A DNA stretch of 64,000 bases from Kribbella flavida DSM 17836 (GTDB lineage: Bacteria > Actinomycetota > Actinomycetes > Propionibacteriales > Kribbellaceae): positions 4,340,001-4,404,000 of the forward strand of contig NC_013729.1 of the NCBI RefSeq assembly GCF_000024345.1, given 5' to 3'. The position numbers and the translations under genes are program-made. Numbering within the stretch: the first letter of the stretch is position 1; each line of letters starts with the position of its first letter. Under the pieces are notes generated by a model, which worked only from the letters and a program-made list of their open reading frames with translations, was not told the origin of the DNA and ran no database searches. This document shows positions 7,880 to 16,473 of this stretch, in pieces.

Positions 7880-10837
7880 ATGTCCGGTGACGATCTGTCC
7901 CGTACCGCTGGACAGCCGGTGATCGCGCCGTACGTCGGTCGCGATGCCGAGCTCGCAGCGCTGCGGACGGCGGCCGCGCGCGTCGAGGCGGGTGACTCCG
8001 CACGGGTCCTGGTGGTCGGCGAGGCCGGGATCGGCAAGACCCGGCTGATCAGTGAGTTCACCGCGCCGCTGGGGGCGGACTGGCTGACCGTCACCGGCGG
8101 CTGCCCCGAGCTCGGCGCCGAGCACTTCCCGTACGTCGCCTTCCTGCCCGTCGTCCAGCAGCTGGTGGTGGACGAGGGCGGCGCCGCGTCGCAGACGACG
8201 CTGCGCATCCTGCTGCGTCAGCACCCCACGACCGCCCCGGACGAGCCCGCGCCGATGCCGGCCGAGGCCCCTGGCCCGGCGCCGCCGTCCGAGCCGGCTG
8301 TGGAGGCGCCCAGTGGCCGGCTCGCGCTGCTGCACGAACTGCTCGCCCTCATCGAACGCGCAGCCTCCGGCCGCCGCTTGCTGCTGGTGGTCGAGGACCT
8401 GCACTGGGCCGACAGCGCGAGCCGCGAACTCTTCGGCTACCTCGCCCGGAACCTCGGACGACTTCCGGTCCTGCTGGTCGGCACGGTGCGAACCGGCGAA
8501 CTGGCGGCCGGACATCCGGTGCGCCAACTCGTCGCCGAGCTCGGCCGCCGCCCCGACATCGGAGTGCTGTCGCTGGAGCCCTTGGGGCAGCGGGACGTCG
8601 GCGAACTGCTGACCGCGGTCGACGGCCGGTACGACCCGGCGCGCGCCGCCGCCATCCATCGCCGATCCGGCGGGAACCCGATGTTCGTCGAGGCGCTGGC
8701 CCGCGAGGAGCCACGCACGACCTCGCCGGCGACCGGTGCCGGGCCCAGCCCCCTGCGGACCCTGCTGCAAGAACGGGTCGCGAGACTCTCGGAGGCCGCT
8801 CGCCCGGTCCTCGCGGTGGCCGCGGTCGCCGGTGCCTCGGTCAGCCACGATCTGCTGACCCTGCTCGCCGATCGCCCGGACGGCGAGCTCAACCGGGCAT
8901 TGCGTGAGCTGGTGGAGCACGAGCAGCTCCTCCCGACGGCATCGGGCTACGAGTTCCGGCACGCGTTGATGCGTGAGGCGGTGTACACCGGCTTGCTGCC
9001 GGGCGAGCGGCGCCGGTTGCACGCCCGCGCCGCGTCGGCGCTGACCGGGCGCCCGGATCTCGCGACCCTCGGCCTGCCGGCGGCCGAGCTGGCCGAGCAC
9101 TGGCATCTTGCCGGCTGCGCCGACGAGGCGTACCGCGCGGCGCTCGTGGCCGCCGACGAAGCCCGAGCCAGCTTCGCGTACGGCGCGGAGCTCCGGCACC
9201 TCGAGCGGGCGCTCGCGCTCCAGGCCCCCGACGACCCGGCGCGACTCGAGCTGCACGAACGGGCCATCGCCGCGGCACTGCCCGCGGGTCAGGGCGAGCA
9301 GGGGCTGCGGCACTGCGCCGCCGCACTCGAGCTCGTCGACGCGGTCAGCGAACCGGAGCACGCCGCGCTTCTCCTGCTGGATCGGGCGCAGTGCCGCAGC
9401 CGTCTGGATCTCAGCGGCCGGGCCGATGTCGAGCGGGCGCGTGAGCTGTTGCCGCCGGACCGTCCGTCGTACGCGCTCGGTCTGCTGCACTACGTCCTCG
9501 CGATCGACGACGCGACCGGGCGGTATGCGGACTCGTCCCGGGAGCACGCTCGCCGGGTCCTCGAGCTCGGCGAACTCCTCGACGACTACCGGCTGCGGTG
9601 CCGCGGGTCCGCGGCCCTCGGGATGGCCGAGCTCGCCGGCGACAACCTCGACGCCGCTGAGGTCGCGCAGGCGCGGGCGCGGCGGATCGCGACCGCGATC
9701 GGCGACGACTTCGCCCTGGTCGCGAACTCGCTGTGGGAGTGCGCCAGGCTCGGCAAGGCCGGCCTGTTCGAGCAGCTGGCCGCGCAGGCACCGGTCGCGA
9801 TGCGGGAGGCCGAACTGCTCGGGATGGGCCAGTGGCGCGGTCCGTTGTTCATGGTCAATCTCGCCATCGCACAGGTCTGTGTCGGCCGATGGGACGACGC
9901 GGTCCTCACGCTCGAGCAGGCGCTGGCCGAGGAGCCGGAGACCCTGTACGCGCTCGTGCTGCGGCTGCAGCTCGGCACTTTGTCCCTGTGGCGGGGAGAT
10001 CTCGACCGCGCGGCCGCCTTGATGCCGACGCCCGAGGAGCTGCACCGAGGTTCACCCGTGCTCCGGAACTACCTGCTGGGGTTCGCCGTCTCGTCGGCGT
10101 GCGCGCTGGCCGTCGCCCGGCAGGATCCCGAGTCGGCCGGGCCGGCGGTCGCGGACTTCCTGCGCCACGCCCTCAGCCCGGAGGCGTCCCCCAAACCGGA
10201 TCAGGACGCCCTGCTGGGCATAGCGATGCTCCAGCGTGCGCGGCTGGCCGCCGCACCCCGCAACCGGGAGATCGCCGCCGATGCCGCGTCGATCCGCGCC
10301 ACCCTCACCGGGCTGCTGGCCGAACTCCGGCCCCGGGCGCCGTACCCGATGGCGTACCAGGCAACTATCGCTGCCGCGCTGGGACCCGGTCGACTGGCTG
10401 ACTGGGACGAAGCCACCGAGCACTGGCGCCGGATCTCCCACGTCCCCGGGATGATCGAAAGCCTCATCGCGGCCGCCGAAGCCGCGCTGGCCGGCAGCAA
10501 TCGCGCCGGCGCCCGCCGCCGTCTCGAAGAGGCTCGGGACCTGGCCACGCCCCTCGGCGCACAACTCTACCTCGACCGCATCGCCGCCCTGGGCCGGCGC
10601 GCGCGCCTGGAATCCCCGGTGACCGGCAACGAGGCCGACTCCGGCGGCCTGACCCCCCGCGAGTACGACGTACTCCGCCTGCTGGCCCGCGGCCTGCCCA
10701 ACCGCCAGATCGCCGCCGAGCTGTTCATCTCCCCCGCCACCGTCGGCGTGCACGTCTCCCGCATCCTCACCAAACTCACCGCCACCACCCGCACCGAGGC
10801 CACCGCCCGCGCCCACTCCCTCGGCCTGCTCGACTGA
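7880..10837 (+). CDS. LuxR-family AAA-ATPase transcriptional regulator (LAL type)
   Basis: 985 residues. Walker A (GEAGIGKTR) lies near residues 47-55 and Walker B (LLLVVEDLHWAD) near residue 175, followed by a long alpha-helical TPR-like region. The C-terminal LuxR helix-turn-helix (LTPREYDVLRLLARG, NRQIAAELFIS, TVGVHVSRILTKL) spans roughly residues 915-980. Large ATP-binding LuxR (LAL/MalT-like) proteins are usually activators that sense an inducer. The gene is divergent from the epoxide hydrolase, which is its likeliest local target. The ATG at 7880 has no strong Shine-Dalgarno sequence. Confidence 0.92.
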   Translation: MSGDDLSRTAGQPVIAPYVGRDAELAALRTAAARVEAGDSARVLVVGEAGIGKTRLISEFTAPLGADWLTVTGGCPELGAEHFPYVAFLPVVQQLVVDEGGAASQTTLRILLRQHPTTAPDEPAPMPAEAPGPAPPSEPAVEAPSGRLALLHELLALIERAASGRRLLLVVEDLHWADSASRELFGYLARNLGRLPVLLVGTVRTGELAAGHPVRQLVAELGRRPDIGVLSLEPLGQRDVGELLTAVDGRYDPARAAAIHRRSGGNPMFVEALAREEPRTTSPATGAGPSPLRTLLQERVARLSEAARPVLAVAAVAGASVSHDLLTLLADRPDGELNRALRELVEHEQLLPTASGYEFRHALMREAVYTGLLPGERRRLHARAASALTGRPDLATLGLPAAELAEHWHLAGCADEAYRAALVAADEARASFAYGAELRHLERALALQAPDDPARLELHERAIAAALPAGQGEQGLRHCAAALELVDAVSEPEHAALLLLDRAQCRSRLDLSGRADVERARELLPPDRPSYALGLLHYVLAIDDATGRYADSSREHARRVLELGELLDDYRLRCRGSAALGMAELAGDNLDAAEVAQARARRIATAIGDDFALVANSLWECARLGKAGLFEQLAAQAPVAMREAELLGMGQWRGPLFMVNLAIAQVCVGRWDDAVLTLEQALAEEPETLYALVLRLQLGTLSLWRGDLDRAAALMPTPEELHRGSPVLRNYLLGFAVSSACALAVARQDPESAGPAVADFLRHALSPEASPKPDQDALLGIAMLQRARLAAAPRNREIAADAASIRATLTGLLAELRPRAPYPMAYQATIAAALGPGRLADWDEATEHWRRISHVPGMIESLIAAAEAALAGSNRAGARRRLEEARDLATPLGAQLYLDRIAALGRRARLESPVTGNEADSGGLTPREYDVLRLLARGLPNRQIAAELFISPATVGVHVSRILTKLTATTRTEATARAHSLGLLD

Positions 10838-10843
10838 TCTCGC

Positions 10844-11007
10844 GGTGACGGCCGGGGTTGCCGATCGCTGTCGCGAGATAGCGTAAGTGGTCGATCTTGC
10901 CGGGAAGCTCTCGCAGTGAGTTGCCGATGGCGGCTTCCACTGTCGCGCGGCCTCCCATCCATCGGGCCGCGGTGGCCTCTCCGAGGGAGACCCGAATCCG
11001 CTCGCTC
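10844..11007 (-). pseudogene. Short coding relic of unrecognised family
   Basis: The minus strand carries a run of coding-like sequence (IRVSLGEATAARWMGG, then LRELPGKIDHLRYLATAI) with mostly G or C at third positions. It has no start of its own and runs out at the 3' end of the LuxR gene, so it looks like a gene fragment. I do not recognise the family. Confidence 0.35.
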
Positions 11008-11012
11008 AAAAC

Positions 11013-11162
11013 CTGAACGTGGTTCCCACCTGGCAGGTCGGCGTGAAGGTGCTGCCCCCGTTCACCGCCCACGCCTGGGTTGAGGCCGAGGGACAGCTCA
11101 TCGGCGAAGGGTCGCCGGCCGGCCACTTCCACGTGCTGATCTCCGTGCCGCCGAAGGGGTGA
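11013..11162 (+). pseudogene. C-terminal remnant of a lasso-peptide B2 (transglutaminase-like) leader peptidase
   Basis: The frame ending at the TGA at 11160 reads TWQVGVKVLPPFTAHAWVEA, then EGQLIGEGSPAGHF and LISVPPKG. This is the typical C-terminal end of the B2 cysteine protease that cuts lasso-peptide leaders: W-x-VGV-x(3-4)-PF-x-AHAWVE. The catalytic His is kept in AHAW; the usual Asp after VE is Glu here. The catalytic Cys half is not found in frame upstream, where stops appear at ~10884 and ~10917. No precursor, RRE/B1 or cyclase gene is nearby, so this is a decayed fragment. Confidence 0.6.
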
Positions 11163-11292
11163 TCGTGGCGTAGCGGTCGTCGATGAGGGTGAGCGCGCCG
11201 AACGCCACCAGCAAAGAAAGCCGGCGCCAGCAGTCTCCTCGTCGTACCCGAACGCAGTACGCGCAGACGGAAACGCTGCATCAGAGTGGAGG

Positions 11293-11565
11293 TCAAGTAC
11301 GGGCGTCGTACGGCGCGGGGCCGGTTGAGCGCGGCGTACTGGGTCCAGCGACGGCGGACTTGTCATCGTCGCCGTGGACCAGGTGCTCACCGAGCTCGCC
11401 AGCGGGCTTGTTCGCGCCAGGACCGACCTCCTCCGCCCAGATCTTCTTCGACCTGCCGAGCTGCTTCACCAGCGTCGGCAGCTTCGCCGACCCGAAAAGC
11501 AGTACCACGATCCCGAGGATGATGAGCCACTCCGCACCCTGCGGCATACCGAGAAGTGTTTGCAT
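11293..11565 (-). CDS. tatA: Sec-independent protein translocase TatA
   Basis: 90 residues. One N-terminal membrane helix (EWLIILGIVVLLFG, residues ~13-27) is followed by the amphipathic helix SAKLPTLVKQLGRS and an acidic, flexible tail, the TatA/TatE plan. TatA forms the pore of the twin-arginine pathway with TatC, which is not in the window. The FGSAKLP hinge is the family signature. The ATG at 11565 is preceded by GGAG. A Tat substrate (18970-20193) is encoded nearby, but housekeeping use is more likely. Probably an extra copy rather than the main tatA, since no tat operon partners adjoin it. Confidence 0.93.
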   Translation of the reverse strand: MQTLLGMPQGAEWLIILGIVVLLFGSAKLPTLVKQLGRSKKIWAEEVGPGANKPAGELGEHLVHGDDDKSAVAGPSTPRSTGPAPYDART

Positions 11566-11800
11566 GACGTCTCCTGTCCAGTGAATTTGATCGGCCGAAC
11601 GAGGTCGTGGACGACACGATCGGCCAGTTGGACTTCGGAGCCGTGAGCCCGCGGGATGGGCGGTGCAATCCTCAGACCGCGGATTGGCGCGCCGGGCCGC
11701 ACGGCGGGGTCAGTCTTGCGCGGTCCTGCTCGTCAGGTGGTCCGCCGACAACGGGCCAAGGCGCAAGGGGTGGCGTCACTCACTGTCGGTCCTCTTGCGC

Positions 11801-13036
11801 TCAGCCGCGGAAAGTGAGCACGATCAGGACGAGGTTCAGCGCGGTGATCGCCGCGGCCACCAGGCAGGCGACGAGCGTGGTCTGCCATCGGTTGACGAAC
11901 TCACCCATCACCCGCTTCGAGGCGGTCAGCCTGACCAGCGGCCAGAGTGCGCAGGGGATGCCGAAACTGAGCACCACCTGCGAGACGACCAGCGCGCGGC
12001 TGGGATCGATGCCGACGGCCAGGATCACCATCGCGGGCAGCAAGGTGATCAGCCGGCGTACCGGAAGCGGCACGTGGCGCTTCCAGAACCCCTCGAGGAT
12101 GACCGAACCGGCGTAGGTGCCGACCGACGAGGACGCGAAACCACTGGCCAGCAGGGCGAGAGCGAACAGCAGCGCCGGCATCCGGCCGAGATCGTCGCCG
12201 ATCGCTGCATGAGCGGCGTCGAGGGTTTCCGCGCCTGAACCGGTGAGCGCCGCCGCTGCGACGACCACCATCGCGAGGTTCACCGCGCCGGCCAGCGCCA
12301 TCGCGATCGCGACGTCCAACCGGGTCGCTCTGAGCACCTGCAGCTTGCCGACCGCCGATCGCAGCGTCTTGCCGTGCCGGTCGGTGACGAGCGCGCCGTG
12401 GAGCCAGATGGCGTGCGGCATGACGGTCGCTCCCAGCATGCCGGCGGCCAGGACCAGGGAATCGGTGCCGTCCAGCCTGGGCACGAGTCCGCCGATCACC
12501 GCCGCGCCGGAGGGGTGCGACTGAACCGTCGAGACCACGAACCCCACCAGCACCACCGCGAGCAGTCCGACGATCGCCGCCTCGAACGGTCGCTGACCAC
12601 GCTTGGACTGGTAGATCAGCAGGGCGAACGACACCACGCCGGTGATCGCGCCGCCCAGCAGCAGCGGGATGCCGAACAGGAGGTTCAACGCGATCGCGCC
12701 CCCGACCACTTCGGCCAGGTCGGTCGCGATCGCGACCAGTTCGGCCTGGGCCCACAACCCGGTCGCCGTCGAGCGTCTGAACTGCTCGCGACACAACTGC
12801 GGAAGCGTTCGCCCGGTCGCGATGCTCGCCTTCGCCGCGAGGTACTGGACCAGCACCGCCATCAGGTTCGCGCCCACCACGACCCAGCACAACAGGTACC
12901 CGTACGTCGTACCGGCGGCGATGTTCGTGGCGAAGTTCCCTGGATCCACGTACGCGACCGCCGCGACGAACGCAGGCCCGAGAAGCAGCAGGCCGGAACG
13001 GTTCAGCTGACGTTTCAGTGGAGCCGGTGCATACAT
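11801..13036 (-). CDS. mntH: Nramp-family divalent metal (Mn2+/Fe2+) transporter
   Basis: 411 residues with about 11 hydrophobic segments. The signature DPGNFATN in TM1 (residues ~31-38) gives the Asp and Asn metal ligands, and MPHAIWLHGAL carries the second-site Met-Pro-His of TM6. Nramp proteins import Mn2+ or Fe2+ with protons across the cell membrane. I chose the ATG at 13036 (MYAPAPLKR), preceded by AAAGG; the frame runs further upstream to 13153 but the added segment is not Nramp-like. No metal box or known riboswitch is evident in the ~160 bp upstream. Confidence 0.93.
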   Translation of the reverse strand: MYAPAPLKRQLNRSGLLLLGPAFVAAVAYVDPGNFATNIAAGTTYGYLLCWVVVGANLMAVLVQYLAAKASIATGRTLPQLCREQFRRSTATGLWAQAELVAIATDLAEVVGGAIALNLLFGIPLLLGGAITGVVSFALLIYQSKRGQRPFEAAIVGLLAVVLVGFVVSTVQSHPSGAAVIGGLVPRLDGTDSLVLAAGMLGATVMPHAIWLHGALVTDRHGKTLRSAVGKLQVLRATRLDVAIAMALAGAVNLAMVVVAAAALTGSGAETLDAAHAAIGDDLGRMPALLFALALLASGFASSSVGTYAGSVILEGFWKRHVPLPVRRLITLLPAMVILAVGIDPSRALVVSQVVLSFGIPCALWPLVRLTASKRVMGEFVNRWQTTLVACLVAAAITALNLVLIVLTFRG

Positions 13037-13189
13037 CGCGCCAGCCTTTCGATCGACGACACGGTCCTGAGTCCTTCGGAGCCCGCCGACCGCCAGATGG
13101 GCGGGCCCGTCGTGGAGGGCGTCAGCATCGTCGGTCTCGCGCGACGAGATCACCGCCGCCGCGGGCCTCGGCCGGCCCGGGCGACTACC

Positions 13190-13915
13190 TCAGCGTGGGC
13201 GCTTCAGCTCGTCGGCCGCGATGCTGCCGTCGATCACGGCTTCGGCCACGGTCCGCAGCGGCTGATTGGTACGGCGTGCGTAAGCGCGCATCAGGGTGAA
13301 CGCCTCATCCACACCGATCCCTGCTCGCTCGGACTGGATACCCTTGGCCTGTTCCAGCAGGACGCGGCTGTTCAGGGCGCCTTGAAGCTGCTCGGCCAGC
13401 ACCTCGCCCTGCCGGACGACGCGTTCGTGCAGCAGTCCCACGGTGGCGATGTCGCACAGCGCCTGACCCAGTTTGACGTCAGCATCGCTGAGGACGGCGT
13501 GCTCGGCGCAGAACAGGTTCAGTACTCCGATGACTTGCCCCCGCAGCCGCAGCGGCAACGCGTGGGTGGAGCGGTAGCCGAACTCGGCGGTCGCGATGTG
13601 GAACCTCGGCCACCGCTGCTGCACTTCGTCCAGGTTGATGTTGGCCATCTGCTCGCCGGTGGAGTAGCAGTCCAGGCACGGGCCCTCTTCGTTCTGTACG
13701 GCGAACAGTTCCAGCACGCGGGCCTCCTCGGTGGTGGAAGCCATCACCTGCAGGACATCGTGCTGATCGGCCAGGATCAGCCCAGCCGCATCGGCGCGCA
13801 GCAGCTCGACACTGCGCTCGCACAAGGTGTGCAGAAGATCCAGGACGTCGAAGTCGTCGACCAGGGTGTCCGCGAGCTCCACGAACACCTCGGCGAGGCG
13901 AAGTTCCCTGCTCAT
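13190..13915 (-). CDS. GAF-ANTAR domain regulator
   Basis: 241 residues. The N-terminal GAF-type sensor (residues ~10-165; EGPCLDCYSTGE is the typical conserved turn) is followed by an ANTAR RNA-binding domain (residues ~180-235; LEQAKGIQSERAGIGVDEAF and LRTVAEAVIDG). ANTAR proteins bind paired hairpins in mRNA and prevent termination. The partner signal is unknown. It lies 45 bp downstream of another GAF-ANTAR gene on the same strand, suggesting one transcript. Confidence 0.9.
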   Translation of the reverse strand: MSRELRLAEVFVELADTLVDDFDVLDLLHTLCERSVELLRADAAGLILADQHDVLQVMASTTEEARVLELFAVQNEEGPCLDCYSTGEQMANINLDEVQQRWPRFHIATAEFGYRSTHALPLRLRGQVIGVLNLFCAEHAVLSDADVKLGQALCDIATVGLLHERVVRQGEVLAEQLQGALNSRVLLEQAKGIQSERAGIGVDEAFTLMRAYARRTNQPLRTVAEAVIDGSIAADELKRPR

Positions 13916-13960
13916 ACCGTGCTGCCTTTCCGGACCTGGTCACGCCCTGTGCAGGTGGTT

Positions 13961-14695
13961 TCATTCATGATGGTCGTCCTCGGGAGAAAAGGTCACCCGC
14001 CGAGCGACCACGTCCTTGGCGAGCTCCAGCAGCCGGCGGTTCTCGGCGTAGGCGCGGGCCCTCAGCAGCAGGAGTGCGTCGTTGAGGCTGACCGACGCCT
14101 GGACGGTGACGACGCCCGTCGCCTGGTGGATCTCCCGGCGGCCGTCGGCCGCGTCGGCCAGTTGCGGATGCAACTGACCAGGTGTCGCCGAAGACTGCAG
14201 ATCCAGCAGGATCGTCGTTGCGGCGGCCGCGTGGTCGAGAGCCTCGGCGAGTTGGAGACTGTCCAAAGAACCCGGCGTGTCGCGATACAGGTCCAGCACT
14301 CCCAGCCGGATCGCGCCGACCTGGAGCGGGAACGCGAACACCGCGGCGATGCCGGCCTCGGCTGCGGCGGGAGAGAAGCCGGGCCATCGTGACCGCGCCT
14401 GGGCGAGGTCGGGCTGCAACACTGGCCGCCGCTCGCGGAACGCGTTCATGCAGGGACCTTCACCGATCGTCTGCTGCAGCTCTTCCATCAACGCCGCGGG
14501 CCCGTCACTCGCCGCGAGCGTACCGCCGTCGCCCTTCGAGGTCATCAGCGCCACCGCGGCTCCAGTGACCGGCACCGCCCTGATCACCGAGGCGCACAGC
14601 CGGTTCCACACCGTCGGACCGTCGCGCGCGGGAGGGTCCGGCTGCTCGAAGCCCAAGGTCTCGATCAAGATCTGCCGCACGCGTGTTGACACCAT
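13961..14695 (-). CDS. GAF-ANTAR domain regulator, second copy
   Basis: 244 residues from the ATG at 14695, which follows a GGGGGTGAGG site; the frame extends to 14917 but the added segment lacks homology. A GAF-like domain (IGEGPCMNAFRERRPVL is the conserved core) precedes a C-terminal ANTAR domain (IHQATGVVTVQASVSLNDAL, then ENRRLLELAKDVVARRV). It has the same plan as the downstream protein but is clearly diverged, so the two probably read different signals or form heterodimers. Its RNA targets are not identifiable here. Confidence 0.88.
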   Translation of the reverse strand: MVSTRVRQILIETLGFEQPDPPARDGPTVWNRLCASVIRAVPVTGAAVALMTSKGDGGTLAASDGPAALMEELQQTIGEGPCMNAFRERRPVLQPDLAQARSRWPGFSPAAAEAGIAAVFAFPLQVGAIRLGVLDLYRDTPGSLDSLQLAEALDHAAAATTILLDLQSSATPGQLHPQLADAADGRREIHQATGVVTVQASVSLNDALLLLRARAYAENRRLLELAKDVVARRVTFSPEDDHHE

Positions 14696-14947
14696 CGCCT
14701 CACCCCCGGCCTCGGTCTGCACCTGGGGTGTCCGCGGTGAGCGGTTCGGACATCGTTTCCACCCTTTGTGGTCGGCACTCCGCAGGAGCGCGCCGCCAGG
14801 TCCAGGGCAGCGACGGAAGCTGTCGAATGAGACACCTGTGCCTCTTGTGCTGATGGTACCCACTCCCCACTCAGCGCTGGCCCAGGTCAGGCGATTCCAG
14901 CGACTCCCCGACGGCACCGGCCCGTTTGATGCGGCCGGTAGGGATCG

Positions 14948-15619
14948 TCAGGCCGCCGGCGGCATCAGTACGGTGTCGATCAGGTAGACGGTCGCGTTGG
15001 CGGTCTTCACGCCACCGCAGATCACCTTGGCGTTGTTGACCATCAGGTTCTGGCCCGAGCCGGTCACGGTGACCGCGCCCTTCTGCACGGTGGTCTGCTT
15101 GCCCATCACCGCCGTCGGGTCGAGCTGACCCGGCACGACGTGGTAGGTCAGGATTTTGCTCAGCAGCGCGCTGTCGGTCTTCAGCGTGTTGATGGTCGCG
15201 GCCGGGATCTTGGCGAACGCCGAATCGACCGGCGCGAACACGGTGAACTCGCCGCCGTTGAGCGTGGAGACCAGGTCCACCTTCGGGTTCAGCTTGCCCG
15301 ACACCGAGGCGACCAGCGTCTTGAGCAGCGGGTTGCCCGACGCGGCGGTCGCGACCGGCTCGGCCGCCATCCCGTCGATCGACCCGGCGCCGGTGGCGTT
15401 GGCCTTCGCGTAGTCCGCGCAGCCCGGACCGACCAGACCGGACATGTTGTCCATCGACGGCGAGCTGCTCGGCGTCTCGGCCGGCGCCGAGGACGTGGTG
15501 GTCGCGGGGGCACCACTGGAAGCGTTGTCGCCGTCACCGTCGCTGCCACAGGCCGCGGTGGCGAGCACCAGGGCGAGAGCGGAGGTGGCCAGGCCGACGC
15601 GAACGATGTTCTTGGGCAT
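14948..15619 (-). CDS. Fasciclin (FAS1) domain lipoprotein
   Basis: 223 residues. The lipoprotein signal peptide ends in the lipobox LATAAC, followed by an acidic, Ser/Thr/Pro-rich linker and one FAS1 domain (residues ~90-223; NPLLKTLVASV, FTVFAPVDSAFAKIP, LTYHVVPGQL, TVYLIDTVLMPP). The plan matches mycobacterial MPT83/MPT70-type surface proteins, thought to act in adhesion. I chose the ATG at 15619 (MPKNIVRVG), directly before the signal peptide. It is divergent from the sigma-like gene at 15925; in mycobacteria FAS1 lipoproteins are controlled by a SigK/RskA pair, so the adjacency is suggestive. Confidence 0.9.
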   Translation of the reverse strand: MPKNIVRVGLATSALALVLATAACGSDGDGDNASSGAPATTTSSAPAETPSSSPSMDNMSGLVGPGCADYAKANATGAGSIDGMAAEPVATAASGNPLLKTLVASVSGKLNPKVDLVSTLNGGEFTVFAPVDSAFAKIPAATINTLKTDSALLSKILTYHVVPGQLDPTAVMGKQTTVQKGAVTVTGSGQNLMVNNAKVICGGVKTANATVYLIDTVLMPPAA

Positions 15620-15924
15620 GACGAAATCTCTTTTCGGAAAGGGTTGTCCAAGAGCGGAGGCGACTACCGCCTCCGGCCACTCGCGGATGCTCGCGGCTGA
15701 CACCGGTACTTCGGCACCGCCACCCCCGCGGATAGGTGCAGCACTCAACAACGCGAGCTCGGCCAGTACGCCGGGCTCGACGGTGCGGAACTGCTGCACC
15801 TGCTCGACCCCACCGGGACGTACCTGTACCGTCGAATGCGAGCCATGCGCGATCGGGAACGATCAAGCTGCCCCAGACCTCGGCGGCCACAGGCACTGTC
15901 GCTGATTCCGGAGGAGATGGCTCC
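15620..15924. other. Intergenic stretch between fasciclin and sigma-like genes
   Basis: Divergent promoter region of 305 bp. On the plus strand at about 15727-15860 a short open stretch (ELGQYAGLDGAELLHLL, YLYRRMRAMRD) looks coding but has no start or end that I can defend; it may be a gene relic. I see no clear promoter hexamers. Confidence 0.3.
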
Positions 15925-16380
15925 ATGCCCACCATGCGCAGCCGACCATCTGACCACGCCGCGGACAGACGGCCCCGTCACCAGCCTTCCGCCACCGCCG
16001 CGGAGCACCTGTGCGACACCCACTCCGCAGCCTTGTTCTCGCTTGCTCTCGCGCTGACCGGAGATCGTGTACGGGCGGAGGGCGTCGTCGTCGACGTCAT
16101 CTCGGCGGCGTGCTCCATGCTGTCGCTGCCGGACGTCGAGCTCCGTCACGAACTCTCTCGGCGGACCTATCGACGGTGCACAGCCGCCGGCCCCGGCCAC
16201 GCGTCGACCGTCGGGACCGAGGAGGGGCGGCAACGCGCCGCCCTGAGCCTGGTCCGGTTCGGCGGCCTCGACTACTGCGAGACCGCCGCCGTCCTCGGAC
16301 TGCCGTCGCCAGAGGTCGCCCGCCTGCTGAACTCCGGCCTGCACGAGCTCGTCCTCACACCCGAGCATCCCCGCCCCTGA
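15925..16380 (+). CDS. Small degenerate sigma-70-like (ECF-type) protein
   Basis: 151 residues, preceded by a strong GGAGGAG site at 15910-15916. The middle (LCDTHSAALFSLALALTGDRVRAEGVV) resembles sigma region 2.1-2.2 of ECF factors, and the C-terminal part (GGLDYCETAAVLGLPSPEVARLLNSGLHEL) resembles the region 4 helix-turn-helix. It is shorter than a normal ECF factor (~170-200), and the -10-recognising aromatic motif of region 2.4 is not evident. It may be a truncated but expressed factor or an adaptor that lost core binding. It is divergent from the fasciclin lipoprotein. Confidence 0.6.
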   Translation: MPTMRSRPSDHAADRRPRHQPSATAAEHLCDTHSAALFSLALALTGDRVRAEGVVVDVISAACSMLSLPDVELRHELSRRTYRRCTAAGPGHASTVGTEEGRQRAALSLVRFGGLDYCETAAVLGLPSPEVARLLNSGLHELVLTPEHPRP

Positions 16381-16473
16381 CCGCGGCAGTCCCGTGCGAC
16401 GGAGCAGCGCGGGCGCCCACCGCGACCACTTCTGGTCGTTCTGCTCGACCGGGCGGCGGCCACGACGTGCGGC

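Larger units (their letters stand above)
10838..11292. other. Relic-rich intergenic stretch
   Basis: Between the LuxR gene and tatA there is no intact gene. It holds the two relics listed separately and, at 11163-11285, a minus-strand stretch with a possible broken frame (LSLLVAFGALTLIDD) that I cannot assign. Confidence 0.5.

Noticed and set aside
7511..10045. 844-codon minus-strand frame opposite the LuxR regulator
   Set aside because: It has low-complexity composition and no motif; the plus frame shows Walker and LuxR motifs.
13037..13189. Metal-sensing riboswitch upstream of mntH
   Set aside because: I looked for yybP-ykoY, M-box and NiCo-like conserved blocks and could not match any.
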